This document shows, in pieces, positions 1 to 11,083 of a stretch of DNA of 64,000 nucleotides. The translations under genes were made by a program, and so were the position numbers. Numbering within the stretch: position 1 is the stretch's first letter; each line of letters begins with the position of its first letter. Origin of the DNA: Tanytarsus gracilentus (lineage: Eukaryota; Arthropoda; Insecta; Diptera; Chironomidae); NCBI GenBank assembly GCA_038502055.1, contig JAXRKN010000045.1:8855501-8919500 (forward strand), in the 5' to 3' direction. Below the pieces are notes generated by a model. That model had not been told where the DNA came from. It ran no database searches and saw only the letters and a list, made by a program, of their open reading frames with translations.

Positions 1-198
1 GATAACTGATGTTTTTGTGGATTGTGGTTTCAAAATTAACTTACTATTTATCCATCATAATGTATGTTTTAAAATGAGGGCAGGAAAAGAGATAGAGATG
101 GAAAAAAAGCTTTCTCATTGTTACGAATAGCAATTTCGATATATAATCGACCATTTAACGACACGAAAGAGCACAGAGCACTGTTATAAGATATATAC

Positions 199-1060
199 TT
201 ACGCATCACTCTCGCCAAATGTTTCCGATCGATAAAGTCCATGCTTGTAGATGTATTCAATCACCGAATCATCCAGTAGATATTTAACGGAAAGATTTCG
301 ACTGATGAAGCGACGTGCGAGGGTTGACGAGACATCATTTGCTATCCAGTTCGTTACAGTTGTGATATTTCGGTGATGTTTGCTTAGCAGATCTGAATCG
401 AAGACGAACTTTTCGGGATTTGATCCACTTCGACTGATAACGACAATTCCATGCTCGCCAAGAATAGTTTCGAGCTATAGAGAATTAACGTAAGTTATTT
501 TTACAACAAATTGTCTCTTTATAAACTCACATCATCTATATCCCATAATCCTGGCGTTGCAAATGACTCCAATAAATCAGCTCCGCAGAGCAATTTAATC
601 TGAACGGGATCCTTAATTTGTCGAATATCCTCGGGCACCCAACTAGGAAGATTGCTCGAATTGATGCCATTTAAATCTCGTATAATTGAATTAATATAGT
701 TTTGGTGATATTGCAGTGTGGCTCTCGTTCTCGTCCAGTCCTCTTGTTGTGTTTCCCATTCAGAAATTCGAATCCAGCTGGATGTTTTGAGTGATAATTT
801 AAGCATTGCCAATCTGTGAGTTTGTGACACGAGTCCTTTCTTTCCGTATGCATCGTGGACGGGAGATATAATTCCTCCAATCACTTCCATTCCCATCGCT
901 TTAAAATGATCTTTGGCAATTTCTGTAAAAAAATTACAATTTTTCAATTTTTTTATTTCGAAAATTTTGAAATTTAATTTTCCTCACCAAACATTCGAAG
1001 ATGCATCGGCGTTGGTGGATTATAAGATCCACATGAAATTAACATAACTTTATTCGACAT
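199..1060 (-). CDS. Nmnat: Nicotinamide mononucleotide adenylyltransferase (NMNAT)
   Basis: Makes NAD from NMN and ATP; in flies the protein is also an axon-protective chaperone (family knowledge). Three coding exons are read: 1060-988, 922-531 and 474-199, giving about 246 residues, normal for the family. The start is the ATG opening MSNKVMLISCGSYNPP, the nucleotide-binding N-terminus with the PTPMHLRMF continuation. Further marks are LLCGADLLESF in the middle and the C-terminal NDVSSTLARR (the SSTxxR ATP-binding motif), followed by YIYKHGLYRSE. Introns are 65 and 56 bases. The last codons read GAT GCG TAA, but GTAAGT overlaps the stop, so the transcript may instead splice onward to an exon near or beyond the window edge. 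Divergent from the MBOAT7 gene. Identity is secure; the C-terminus is less so. Confidence 0.93.
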
Positions 1061-1319
1061 TATTGAAGCACGTCTGTTTCACTTTCCATTTAAAATCGAA
1101 TTGAGAATTATTTTTATTTTTTCATCAACAAATTTCTGCAAAAGACATGAAAACCAGAGCAAAATCGAAAACTTCAATAAGTCGAACAGCTAAAAACTTC
1201 CAGTGGAAGAATTGGAAAGTTGTAAATAAACGTTTTTGTAAACAGCATAAACTTTTGAAGTGATAAGAGAAAAATTTAAGCTGATGATTTAACAAAATTA
1301 AAAGTGATAAGGAGAAGGA
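1061..1319. promoter_or_regulatory. Divergent promoter region, NMNAT / MBOAT7
   Basis: About 260 bases separate the start codons of two divergently oriented housekeeping genes, so both 5' UTRs and promoters must lie here or overlap the neighbour. No clear TATA box or strong initiator is seen. This fits a TATA-less bidirectional promoter, but that is inference from spacing alone. Confidence 0.5.
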
Positions 1320-2919
1320 ATGTCTTATTTAAGGACTCACTTGAGTCACGATGACATAATTTATGCTGTAATTTTACTCCTTGGCATTGCCTTTGGTCAT
1401 TTCTATCGGAAAATTCATGATATTGCTTTTAAGAAAATAATTGGAGTTAGTTGTGGCTTGACAATAATTTTGTATACATCACACGTAAACTCTATTCACA
1501 TTTTTGGATCTTTTATCATCTCCTATGGGGTCATCAAATTTTGCGAGAGGTGAGCATTGACAACTAAAAATATATGTCACTCAAAAGCAAAAAATAACAT
1601 TTTAGGATTCGAACCAAAAATAAATTATTTTCTTTATATTTTTTAGAAGATCACATATCATAGTTTTCTGGTTTATGATGACTTATCTCGCCTTTTTTCG
1701 AGTCGTACACTTGTTCAATCTTCCTCTTCCTGGTGGACACACGAACATGCTACAAATGATATTAACTCTAAAAATTATTGGATTTTCTTTTGAGAAAAAT
1801 TCGGTTGCAACAAAAGTGAAAAATGGATTGGAGTTGACAGGAGCTGAGAAGGAAATTCGTGATAGTTCATTAATGGATGTATTTCATTATTGCTTCAATT
1901 ACATTGGTCTATTAACTGGACCGTATTACACGTATCGTACCTTTTATGACTATTTCAACACACCCTACTCGAGATATGCTGATTGTTGGCAGGCGACACT
2001 TGATAGATTTAAGTACATCCCTTTTTATGCTCTCTTATTTTTGGGAACATCTCAAATTTGGCCACTCGAATATGCAACGTCTGATGAATTTTACGAAAGA
2101 TCTTTCCTATATCGACTCTTTTACGTATGGCCTTCATTCTTTATATTTCGAATGAGAATCTACAGTGGAATAGTCTTAGCCGAATGTGTTTGTGTTAGCG
2201 CTGGATTTGGTGCTTATCCCAAAGAACTTGAATCGAAATGTGGTCATGGAGCGACAAAAGAAATTACACCTGAAGTAATCGATAAAATTAAAGATTGCGA
2301 ATATGATTTTGAGAGCATCGAGAACGTTAACGTGAGTGGAGTTGAAAGTTGCTTAACATTCAGAGAAGGTTTGATTTTTATTTTGTTAATTAAGCTTAAA
2401 ATGTATTTTGAATTTACACAGCAATCAAGCACTGGAACAGATGCATACAATTTTGGATGGCCATGTACGTCTACAAAAGATTTCCAAACAAAAAATATCG
2501 AGTCATTGCAACGATGGCTGTTTCGGCTTGGTAAAATTCAAATATTTATTAAACGTTGAAATTTTTAACAATAATTTTTTTCAAAAAGGTGGCATGGAGT
2601 TCAGCCTGGATATTATTTCACTATTCTCGGACCAATTGTTTATTTCCCCGTTGAAGATCTTTACGTAAAAATTCTCAAATCTGATAACGCACAAGTCCAA
2701 CATTTTTACAATGCTCTTATCTGGATATTAAAATTCTTCGCGTTTAGTTATTTAGGAACGGCATTTTTGCTCAAGGATGTGAAATTAATTTGGAAGTATT
2801 ATAGCTCAGTTTATCACACAGGCTACGTCCTTTGGGCAGTGCTGTATGTATTTTGCTTAATTCTATGGGAACAAAAGAAACGTGCAATGAAAAAGGAAGA
2901 AATCAAAAAGGATAATTAA
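1320..2919 (+). CDS. MBOAT7-type lysophosphatidylinositol acyltransferase
   Basis: Membrane-bound O-acyltransferase that, by family, puts a polyunsaturated acyl chain on lysophosphatidylinositol in the ER. Exons 1320-1549, 1647-2368, 2422-2530 and 2589-2919 join in phase to about 463 residues, close to human MBOAT7. Family blocks seen in order: LTGPYYTYRTFYDYF, PLEYATSDEFYER, FRMRIY with AECVCVSAGFGAYP, and, across the third exon, IKHWNRCIQFW carrying the conserved Asn. The catalytic His is in WWHGVQPGYY, split over the last intron (TG|G before TGG CAT). Many hydrophobic segments fit a polytopic protein. It ends in a Lys-rich tail (EIKKDN) typical of ER residents. AATAAA follows at 2947. The fly orthologue is probably farjavit; I do not assign the symbol. 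Confidence 0.92.
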
Positions 2920-2999
2920 CTTTTAGAAAGTCCTCAAATGGCTTCGAATAAATTTTTATATTTTTGTTTTATTTTTTTATATTTCAAAGGGAAAACTAG

Positions 3000-3017
3000 A
3001 AAAAAAAAAAAAAAAAG

Positions 3018-3074
<57 letters not shown>
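3000..3074. repeat. Poly(A) homopolymer tract
   Basis: About 75 A residues broken by a single G at 3017, followed directly by six T. It lies about 80 bases after the MBOAT7 stop and about 50 bases after an AATAAA. No coding remnant or target-site duplication is seen, so I call it a homopolymer. Its true length may be unreliable in an assembly. Confidence 0.9.
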
Positions 3075-3078
<4 letters not shown>

Positions 3079-3572
3079 TTATTAGTGATAGTTGTTACCT
3101 CAACATGAGGCTCAAATAATATTTTCAATTAAATTGCAATAATAGACGATATTAAAATTACTTAGCTCTTAATTTGTGCTAAATTTATTTACACCTTTAT
3201 TATTAATAACTTAATGCGAGTGATATTGAACAATGACATTTATGATAATTAATTTTTCCGTTTGATTAAATTTATGCCAAACAGAAAAATATATAGAAAA
3301 CCCAAAATGTTGTGTACAGAGTGAAAAAAGTTAATAATAAAAATTTTATGAAAAGAAATAATTGAAAAATTAAATTAATTGCTTTATTTTGTAAAAAGTC
3401 AAGCTCAGCTCATCGAACTTTATTTTTTTATTTTCGTCCTCCCTGAACATACTTCGATATCCGATATCATCCATTGACATTTAAAAGGATTCTCGAATAC
3501 AAAGGTGTGTAATGAGGAAAACTCAATCACATTTTCTACATGCAGACGTGACGTTAATACATCTCAGCACGG

Positions 3573-3650
3573 CTATGTTCTCTCTCTCTCTGCTTTCGCC
3601 TTTTCTCTCCTTCATATAAAAAAACTTTTTTCGTTCACAATTTCAGTCTC
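3573..3650 (+). promoter_or_regulatory. Core promoter of the AAAP transporter (TATA + Inr, GA-repeat)
   Basis: A CT-repeat around 3575-3590 (GAGA-factor-type on the other strand) precedes TATAAAA at 3615-3621 and an arthropod initiator TCAGTC at 3643-3648. The initiator A at 3645 is 30 bases after the TATA start, the canonical spacing. The inferred 5' UTR of about 108 bases holds a minimal upstream ORF (ATG CGA TAA at 3709-3717) before the main ATG. Confidence 0.7.
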
Positions 3651-3752
3651 ATTTGTCGCTCGGGATCGTTTACATCGCGAATAAAAGCAGTAAAAAAACT
3701 TTTTTTGCATGCGATAAAAATTAAGCAAAAAAATTTAACTGATAGTACTGAC

Positions 3753-5581
3753 ATGATTTTAAAGAATCCAATCAATAGACAATATGTGGAGTTACAAAGT
3801 GAAGGAACGAAAAAGCTGACGACTTTTTTTGCGGCACTGTGTGTCATAGATTTATTCGGCGTTTTTCCGATCGTCACCCTTCCCAAATCATTAATCTCAT
3901 GTGGCTATTATGGATTTCCATTGATTCTCTTCGTATTTAGTCTCCAAACGTACACAGCGGTGGTGCTCGGCAGATGTTGGGTAATAGCGGAAAAATTAGA
4001 TCCTTCAATTATTCAAAAAAGTCGCTATCCATATGCCGCAATAGCTGAGAAATCGTTTGGAAAGTCGATGAGCATTTTTGTGACAATTTTACTTGACCTA
4101 ACGGTTTTTGGTGCTGGGGTGCCAAATCTATTGGTCGCATCTCAAAATCTTCAGCTTCTTGGATTGAGAATATCCAATGACAGTTTCAACTTTTCATTTT
4201 GCTACTTTTTAATTTTTATTGGCATTTTTCTCTCGCCACTCATGTGGCTTGGATCTCCTAAAAACATGAAGTAAGTTTTATATATTAGACAAAATTTAAA
4301 TTGATTCCAAACTTTCTAAAACATTTCAATAAACTTTTTATGATTTTTTAAATAATTTTTGGACCCTTTCGAGCAGTTTTGCTACTCTTGAAGTGTCTAA
4401 AAAATGTCAACACGTTTATTTACACCCAAAATATTATTTAATCGAATAATAATAATTACATATAGGCCCACGCGTCTAACATCCCTAAAAAGAAAGTCAT
4501 TATCATTCATAATGCGTTGCAATATATTTTTCTATCTTATCTCTGAAATTTCTCTCAATAATATTTATTTTAGGCTACTTGCGAGCATATCGGTTGTGAT
4601 TTGCACATCGGTTGCAGCTTTAACGTGGCTTTGCATTTATTGGGAAACTGATGATCCGGAAGTGACGCCTCTCGAGATTTTCGATCCAGGCAATCCGCCA
4701 TTGTTGAACTTATTAAAAGCATATGGAATTATTTCATTTCAATTTGACATACATCCAATGCTTTTAACCATACAAGTTGACATGGAGGATAAAAATAAAA
4801 TTGGTCATGCTGTTTTCAGTGGTTTGCTTGTAACATGCTTTCTATCCATCGTAACCACCATTCTTGTTTATTGCATTTATGAACAATCAATTGCGTCAAA
4901 TGTTTTAGAGTCATTACCGAAGAGTTGGACTCTGTATGCGATCATAATGCTCGTGACAGTTCAATTATGTCTCTCGAGTGCAGTTGGAAATAGCGCATTG
5001 TTTCAGCACATCGAAGACGTCCTGAATATTCCTCACAGTAAGTTTTAAAATAATCCAGGAAAATTTAAAATAAGTTAATAATATTTTTAGACTTCAACAT
5101 TCGTCGCTGCATTGTTCGTTCGACTCTCATTTGGCTCGCAGTTTTACTCGGTGAATTAATTCCGAAGTTTGATCTCGTGATGGGTGTGATTGGAGGGACA
5201 CTAACAGGTCCTTTGATTTTCATCCTTCCTCCACTCTTTTACACTAAAATGCTGCAGCTTGAAAAGATTCGGGACGAAGAAACAGTTTCACTCATGTCAG
5301 ATTATGCAACAGACTCAGATATGCTTTTAAGATCATCAAATTATGGAACAGTTCAACCAACTCATCACGTCCAATGCGACTCAAACTTAACTTTGAAAGC
5401 TATCAGAAAAGTCATGCGTTTGGTGAAAAGTGAATGCACTCTATCGATGATTGTGATTATTTTTGGAACTTGTGCAACACTCGCTTCAACTTACTACAAT
5501 GTGATTGATTTTAAAGGATTTACTTTGTGGTCACCATGCATTCAAAATATCTCTCTTAGCTACCAAATGCTCTCACTTTAG
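3753..5581 (+). CDS. Amino acid/auxin permease family transporter (SLC32/36/38-like)
   Basis: A polytopic amino-acid transporter of the Aa_trans family, which couples amino-acid movement to protons or sodium at plasma or organelle membranes. Exons 3753-4270, 4574-5037 and 5091-5581 give about 490 residues. The start is the ATG of MILKNPINRQ; the frame is open upstream but without an in-frame ATG. TM1 shows the family signature around FGVFPIVTLPKSLISCGYYG. Later helices include LIWLAVLLGELIPKFDLVMG and GGTLTGPLIFILPPLFY, the family's C-terminal core. A hydrophilic stretch with EKIRDEETVSLMSDYATDSD precedes the last helix. The first intron is 303 bases, longer than usual here. I cannot name the subfamily or substrate. 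A well-formed TATA/Inr promoter lies upstream. Confidence 0.85.
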
Positions 5582-6423
5582 ATTTAATTTTTTTATTATT
5601 TAAGGGATTGTTTTAAAATTAAGTCATGACAAAATTTAATATTTGCTAAATTTTTTAATGTTGGGACACAGAAAAAGTTATAAAATCCGTTAAGTAAAAA
5701 ATTTAAACTAAATATCAAATTCTAGGAAATTTAACTTAAAAAATTGAAAATGAAATTTGTAAAAAATTTAAAATTTTAACAGAATTTTCTTTTGAGTCGT
5801 GAAAATATTTTAAATTTTAAACTTAAATTTTCAATTTTTGACTTTATTGAAATCGTGACTTAATAACGGATGATCTCTTCATATCGATCCCTTACCACAT
5901 TCACATTAAAATAATTTAATTAACGCAAGTCTCAGTACTGAAATTTTCCATTAGATGTCAGTGCATTTAATAAAATTAAAAAAATATTTAAAAATAATCA
6001 AATAAAGTTTACAATTAAAAATTAATTTTTGACTAATTGCATGTTCATTTAGTGACGTAATAATGACGACTATCAAAATTTTACTCACTCATTCATGAAA
6101 TTATTATCAGCAACTTTACTAATGATTGTTAAATTTTTGACGAATTCTTTCACTAGACTCAAAGTCTCTCAAATATCGGAATCAGTGAAGAATAAATTTA
6201 AAAAGATTTTTTGGTTCCAAAGTGCTTTAGAAAAGTTCCTAATAAAAACATTAATTCCCAAAAAAGGATGAAGAGTTAAAGGCATCAAAATTGTTCCCTT
6301 ATAAGTACATCAACAATTGAGATAGCCGTGAATTTCATAATATTTTTATTCTCAAACACCAACAGCAACACACGAAGATAAAAAAAAATTATTATCGATT
6401 CCTCTTTTCGTGCTTTTCGGCTG
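5582..6423. other. Intergenic region with a possible degenerate repeat
   Basis: AT-rich spacer after the AAAP transporter. AATAAA-type signals occur around 5970-6006. At 5661-5692, TTGGGACAC is followed by GTTATAAAATCCGTTA, which resembles the interior of the inverted-repeat element in the SLC18 intron (28762-28779). No gene is seen. Confidence 0.4.
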
Positions 6424-6461
6424 TATTTTAAGTCCACACATGAACCACTAATGAATCAGTT
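6424..6461 (+). promoter_or_regulatory. Probable core promoter of the CYP9 gene
   Basis: A TATA-like TATTTTA at 6424-6430 is followed 34 bases later by an initiator TCAGTT at 6456-6461. No ATG lies between the initiator A (6458) and the start codon at 6509, giving a 51-base leader. The spacing matches the promoter of the chitin-binding gene. Confidence 0.5.
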
Positions 6462-6508
6462 ACTCGCGAACCTCTCTAAGAGTCACATACACGAATTTTA
6501 TTTTCACC

Positions 6509-8393
6509 ATGGCTCTCTTAATTTACTTAGTCATTCTCGGTCTCGCTTATTTTATTTACAAAAAAGTTACGAAAGATAGCGATTACTTTCAGAAGAAAGG
6601 AATAAAGTTTGACAAGGCAATTCCAATTTTGGGATCTTCAAATAGCATTTTAAGGGGAAGAACATCATTTCCCGAACTTACATCAAAATGGTACAAAGCA
6701 TTTCCTAATGAAAAGTGAGATTGCATAATTTTATAAATTTTTCTATTCTCGATGAATTTTAATGTATGAAATTCAAATTAACCGATAAATCGAGCACATC
6801 CAAACTGTCATAAAAACCCTACATAAAATTTTAATTTATATTTTAGAGTTTACGGTTTCTATCAAATGACCAGTCCAATGTACATCATTCGCGATCCACA
6901 ACTCGTCAAAAAATTGTGCGTAAAAGATTTTGATTTTTTCAGCGATCACCGAGTGCTGCTTGATGAGTCACAAGATAAGCTTTTTGGGAAAGCTCTTATC
7001 GCACTTAGAGGCGAGAAATGGAAAGGTATTCAATCCAATATCAGAATCACATGAGTTTAATTAAATAATTTTCTTATCAACAGATATGCGTTCAACATTA
7101 TCGCCCGCTTTTACCGGCTCGAAAATGCGACAAATGTTTGAATTAGTGGCAAAAGTTTGTAAACAAAGCACGACGACCTTGAGAGAAAAAATCATCGCAA
7201 ATGAGACAGACAAAGAAATTGAGTTTAAAGAGCTCGCCTCTAAATTTACCGTCGACAACATTGCCACGTGTGCTTTTGGTATTGAAGTGAATTCGTTCGA
7301 AAATCCCAACAACTTTTTTCAAGAGCTCGCAAAAGAAATTACAAACTTTTCAAATCTTAAAACAGTTTTAAAGTTCGCCGGTTATTTAATTGCTCCATGG
7401 TTAATGAGAATTCTTGGTGTAAGTTTTATCAGCAAAGCTGCACAGAAATTCTTCCAAGAAGCGATCGTTGACACGATTAACACGAGAGAGCAGAATAAAA
7501 TAGTTCGTCATGACATGATCAATCTCTTAATGGAAGCTAGAAAAGGAAATTTAAAGTATGAAGTGAAAGATGAAGAAAAAATGATCGATGGCTTTGCGAC
7601 AGTCGAAGAATCGGAAGTTGGAAGATCTTTAAATAAAAGAGTTTGGGAGGACATTGACTTGGCAGCGCAATGTTTTGTCTTCTTTTTAGCTGGCTTCGAT
7701 ACTGTTTCAACCACCATCGGATTTATGGCTTACGAGTTGATGAGAAATCCAGAAATCCAGGAAAAACTTCACGATGAACTTTTTGCATGTGAAGAAGAGC
7801 TTGATGGAAAAATTATTTCGTATGACAAGATTCAGAATTTAAAGTATTTGGATCAAGTTGTTTCGGAAGTGCTTCGAATGTGGCCGGCTGCTCCTGGAAC
7901 TGATAGAATCTGCACAAAAGATTATGAAATGGATGTCGATGGTGTTAAATTTACATTTGAGGAGGGAAGAAACTTTTTCGTACCGATTTATGGCTTTCAT
8001 CAGTGAGTTTTAAAATGTTTTATTGAACTGAATTTTGAAAATTAAATTTTTAGTGATCCAAAATTCTTCCCAAATCCCGATAAATTTGATCCTGAGCGAT
8101 TTAGTGACGAAAATAAAGGAAAAATTGAAGAGTATACTTACATGGTGAGAGGATTTTTAAATTTATTTTGCAACTAAATTAAACCTTTATTTTTGCAGCC
8201 TTTTGGGGTTGGTCCCAGAAACTGTATAGGCAGCAGATTCGCTTTAATGGAGGTTAAAACTGTTTTCTATTACTTAATTTTAAATTTCCGTCTGCAAGCT
8301 GGTCCACAAGCTCAGATTCCAATAAAACTCACTCAAATGCCTGTCGGAATGAAAACTGAAAAGGGAACCTGGATCGAATTGCATCCTCGATAA
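6509..8393 (+). CDS. Cytochrome P450, CYP9-type (clan 3)
   Basis: ER-anchored haem monooxygenase. CYP9 enzymes commonly act on plant toxins and insecticides, but the substrate here is unknown. Exons 6509-6714, 6847-7025, 7084-8002, 8054-8144 and 8199-8393 give about 529 residues, normal length. Visible in order: an N-terminal anchor (MALLIYLVILGLAYFIYKK), the C-helix block GEKWKDMRSTLSPAFTGSK, the I-helix oxygen-binding AGFDTVSTT, the K-helix ExxR in EVLRMW, DPERF, and the haem loop PFGVGPRNCIGSRFA with the Cys ligand. All key motifs are intact, so it should be functional. The family call rests on the N-terminal YFQKKGI and SPAFTGSKMRQMF segments. It is convergent with the chitin-binding gene. 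Confidence 0.93.
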
Positions 8394-8931
8394 AATTTTA
8401 AATCATGGTTTATAAAAATTCAAAATACAGCAAAAAATCTAATTTGTCGATTGAATGGCTGAGAAATTGCGTCACTAATAAAAATCAACAACGAGTGTCA
8501 ATTATCATAATTTAATTCAATTTTCATCAATTTTTACTCTGACAAGATAAAAATAGTAAAAAATGTATAATTTCCAACTTATAATTTTTTAACGATGAAT
8601 ATTTTTAGCCAAAAATCCTTAAAAACATTTTCACAATATTTTATGACGTGTTATCAAATTATCTTTAGTTGCCAACGGCTATTTTCGACATTAGACGAAA
8701 ATAAAGAAATTCAATAGAATTTTAAAAATAGACTGATTGTCTTAGCAATTTTGTTTATGGTGATTTATTATGTCACAAGAAAATTCATAACAGGGCTTTT
8801 ACTTTTCGTAAAAAATGGATGGAAAAAGAGAGAGAATTTAAATCTCTCGATAAAAATGTACGAGTTTTAATTTTTATTAAATTTTCCAAAAAATTGAAAA
8901 TGTTCAAGTATTGCGGATTACATTTTTCCCC
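8394..8931. other. Convergent 3' spacer
   Basis: 3' flank between the P450 (+) and the chitin-binding gene (-). AATAAA for the P450 occurs near 8478. No gene is seen. Confidence 0.5.
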
Positions 8932-10988
8932 TTAACCATCAATTCGTCCATTACACTGAGAATATTGATTTAACTGCTCGCAACGTGCTCGATTGTTATC
9001 CCAAATTTTGCCACTTGGGCAACGCATGAGCTGCACTGAACCATTAACACAAATATAGTACTGATTACAACTCGTTAGATGAGGAAAAAATGATTGATTG
9101 TTGCAGTCCATTGCTCGTGGAATTTGAGGTGATCTTGAGACACAGTTCGAGTTTTCAGCAAAATCACATTGAAGTGTTTGAGAGTTGAAAATTATTCCGT
9201 TGGCACAGGAGTGTTGGATGGTGGTTCCGTTCATGCAGATGAAGTAGGTTGATTGACATGGAAGTGGATGCGCGGTTATGTAAACACCTAGATAAAAAAT
9301 TATTATAAAATATTTGAGGTTTAAAAAATTATTTTTGATAAAAATAGAAAATTCATCTCACCATTCTCACGACAAGGCATTTGAATTCCATCCTGCTGAC
9401 GGTTTGGAGATTGAGGTTGTCTTCTCGAGCCACAATTTACAGTTGATGCAGGTGCACATGACAAAAGTTGATGACTATAGAGTTGACTGTTTGGACATTT
9501 TTTTTCTACTCTCATTCCATTCTGACACTCAAAATATTCGCTGCAATCGAGAGGATTAAAATATCGCTGTCCATCTCTCTGACCTGTGCAAACTTCATTT
9601 TGTTGTCCATTTCTTTGAACGCAATTTACTAATGAATTTTCGCGACATTGACTCGCAATTGCATCGAAGCTCGTGGAGGTTGGGCATGAAATTTCAACTC
9701 GTTGTCCATTACGGCATTCGAAGTATGATTGACAGTTTTCAGGGTTGGAAATTCGAGTTCCAGTTGCGAGAGTTTCACAAATCTAAATTTTAATTATATT
9801 TTAAATTTTCTTTAAATTTTTTAAATCATCTCACAGTAGAAAAAATCGGAAGTGGCTGATCAAAGTTTGCGGATGATCTTCGTCTTCTTCCACAATTTAC
9901 TAAAAATTCACTGATGCACATGTTACTGCTGGTTTCAAATAAACTTTGCGGAGGACATTTTTTCATGATTGAATTGTTGTTTGTGCATGAAAAATATGAA
10001 TCGCATTCGCTTGGATGAGGAATTAAATTTCCATTTCGAATTCCTGAGCAAATCTTTGAAAAATCAAAAAACGTTAAATTTATAAAACTTAGAATCGAAG
10101 ATTTGGTTCATTTGAGAGTTTGAAGTCAAAATAAATTCAATTTTTCGATCGATCGACAAACTTCAATCTCTGGTTGATTTCACTCACATTATCTAAAAAC
10201 TCATTTTCCAAAACGATTGCTCGATCTTTGCAGTTAACCACAAAATCAATCATGCATGTCTTCGATGATGCTTCAAAGAGTTTTCCACTCTCGCATTCTC
10301 GATCGAGTCTGAAATTGTCACGGCATTCGATAAACGCTCTGCAGTTGCTAGGATTTTCAAAAAGTACTCCACTCTGATTGCGGCAAATCTGTCAAAATTT
10401 ATTTTTATTAACGAAAATATTTATTTTTCTCGCTCGACAATAATTCGCAAATGACAAATAATGAAAACTATTTTTAGCGACAAACTTGATTTTTATCTAT
10501 GAAAAGTTCGACGCAATTAAATGTGAACTTGGGAAAAATGCAATTGCAATTTTTTTAATTTTTTAAATTTTTAAATTCCAATTTTGTTTCATAATTTCAC
10601 TCATTTATATTTTTTTAAAAATATCTCTCACACTATGATGCATCTCGAGTGCCGTCAAAATTTGATTTCCACCCACTAAATTATTTCCACCTCGAGGTTT
10701 TTGTCTTGATCCACAATTAACCGAATTTTCGGGAAAGCAGTAAAACAATTCCATATTAAATAAAGTTGATGGCGGGCATGTCCTTCGGATTGAATTTTGA
10801 GCCTGACATTCGATGAACATGTGGCAATTTTCATCATCAGGAAATAAAAATCCATCCATTCTACCACGACACATGTCATTATTAAAACTCTGTAATGCCT
10901 TTTGAGTAATTGCTTGTCTCGGCTTGAATGACACGAAACTTTCGCATGAAACCACCAAAAATAAAATTAATTTTAAAGAAATTTTCAT
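8932..10988 (-). CDS. Secreted protein with seven CBM14 (peritrophin-A) chitin-binding domains
   Basis: Likely a peritrophic-matrix or cuticle chitin-binding protein. Exons 10988-10632, 10388-10188, 10053-9835, 9782-9362 and 9287-8932 give about 517 residues. It begins with a signal peptide (MKISLKLILFLVVSCESF). Seven six-cysteine units follow: one in exon 1, one each in exons 2 and 3, two in exon 4, one starting at the end of exon 4 and running into exon 5, and one in exon 5. Each shows the family spacing, such as NCQSYFECRNGQ and DCSEYFECQNGM, with aromatic residues ahead of the third Cys. Exons 2 and 3 are phase 0-0 and start at the domain's Ile-Cys. There is no transmembrane segment or mucin linker. 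The family is secure; gut versus cuticle is inferred from the GATA-type site in the promoter. Confidence 0.92.
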
Positions 10989-11032
10989 TCTTTAATTTTT
11001 TTTCTTCCTTTAACAAATTATCGAAATATTTT

Positions 11033-11083
11033 AACTGACATCGCAAAGGCGTTTCGAAGTGAATTTTATAGACGACCTTATCT
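11033..11083 (-). promoter_or_regulatory. Core promoter of the chitin-binding gene with GATA site
   Basis: On the minus strand AGATAAG (11083-11077) is followed by TATAAAA (11070-11064) and an initiator TCAGTT (11038-11033). The initiator A at 11036 is 34 bases below the TATA start, leaving a leader of about 47 bases. GATA factors drive many insect midgut genes, so this site fits a gut matrix protein (inference). Confidence 0.65.

Noticed and set aside
3000..3074. Poly(A) tract as the tail of a retrotransposon
   Set aside because: No upstream reverse-transcriptase or SINE-like sequence and no flanking target-site duplication. The upstream DNA is simply the MBOAT7 3' region.
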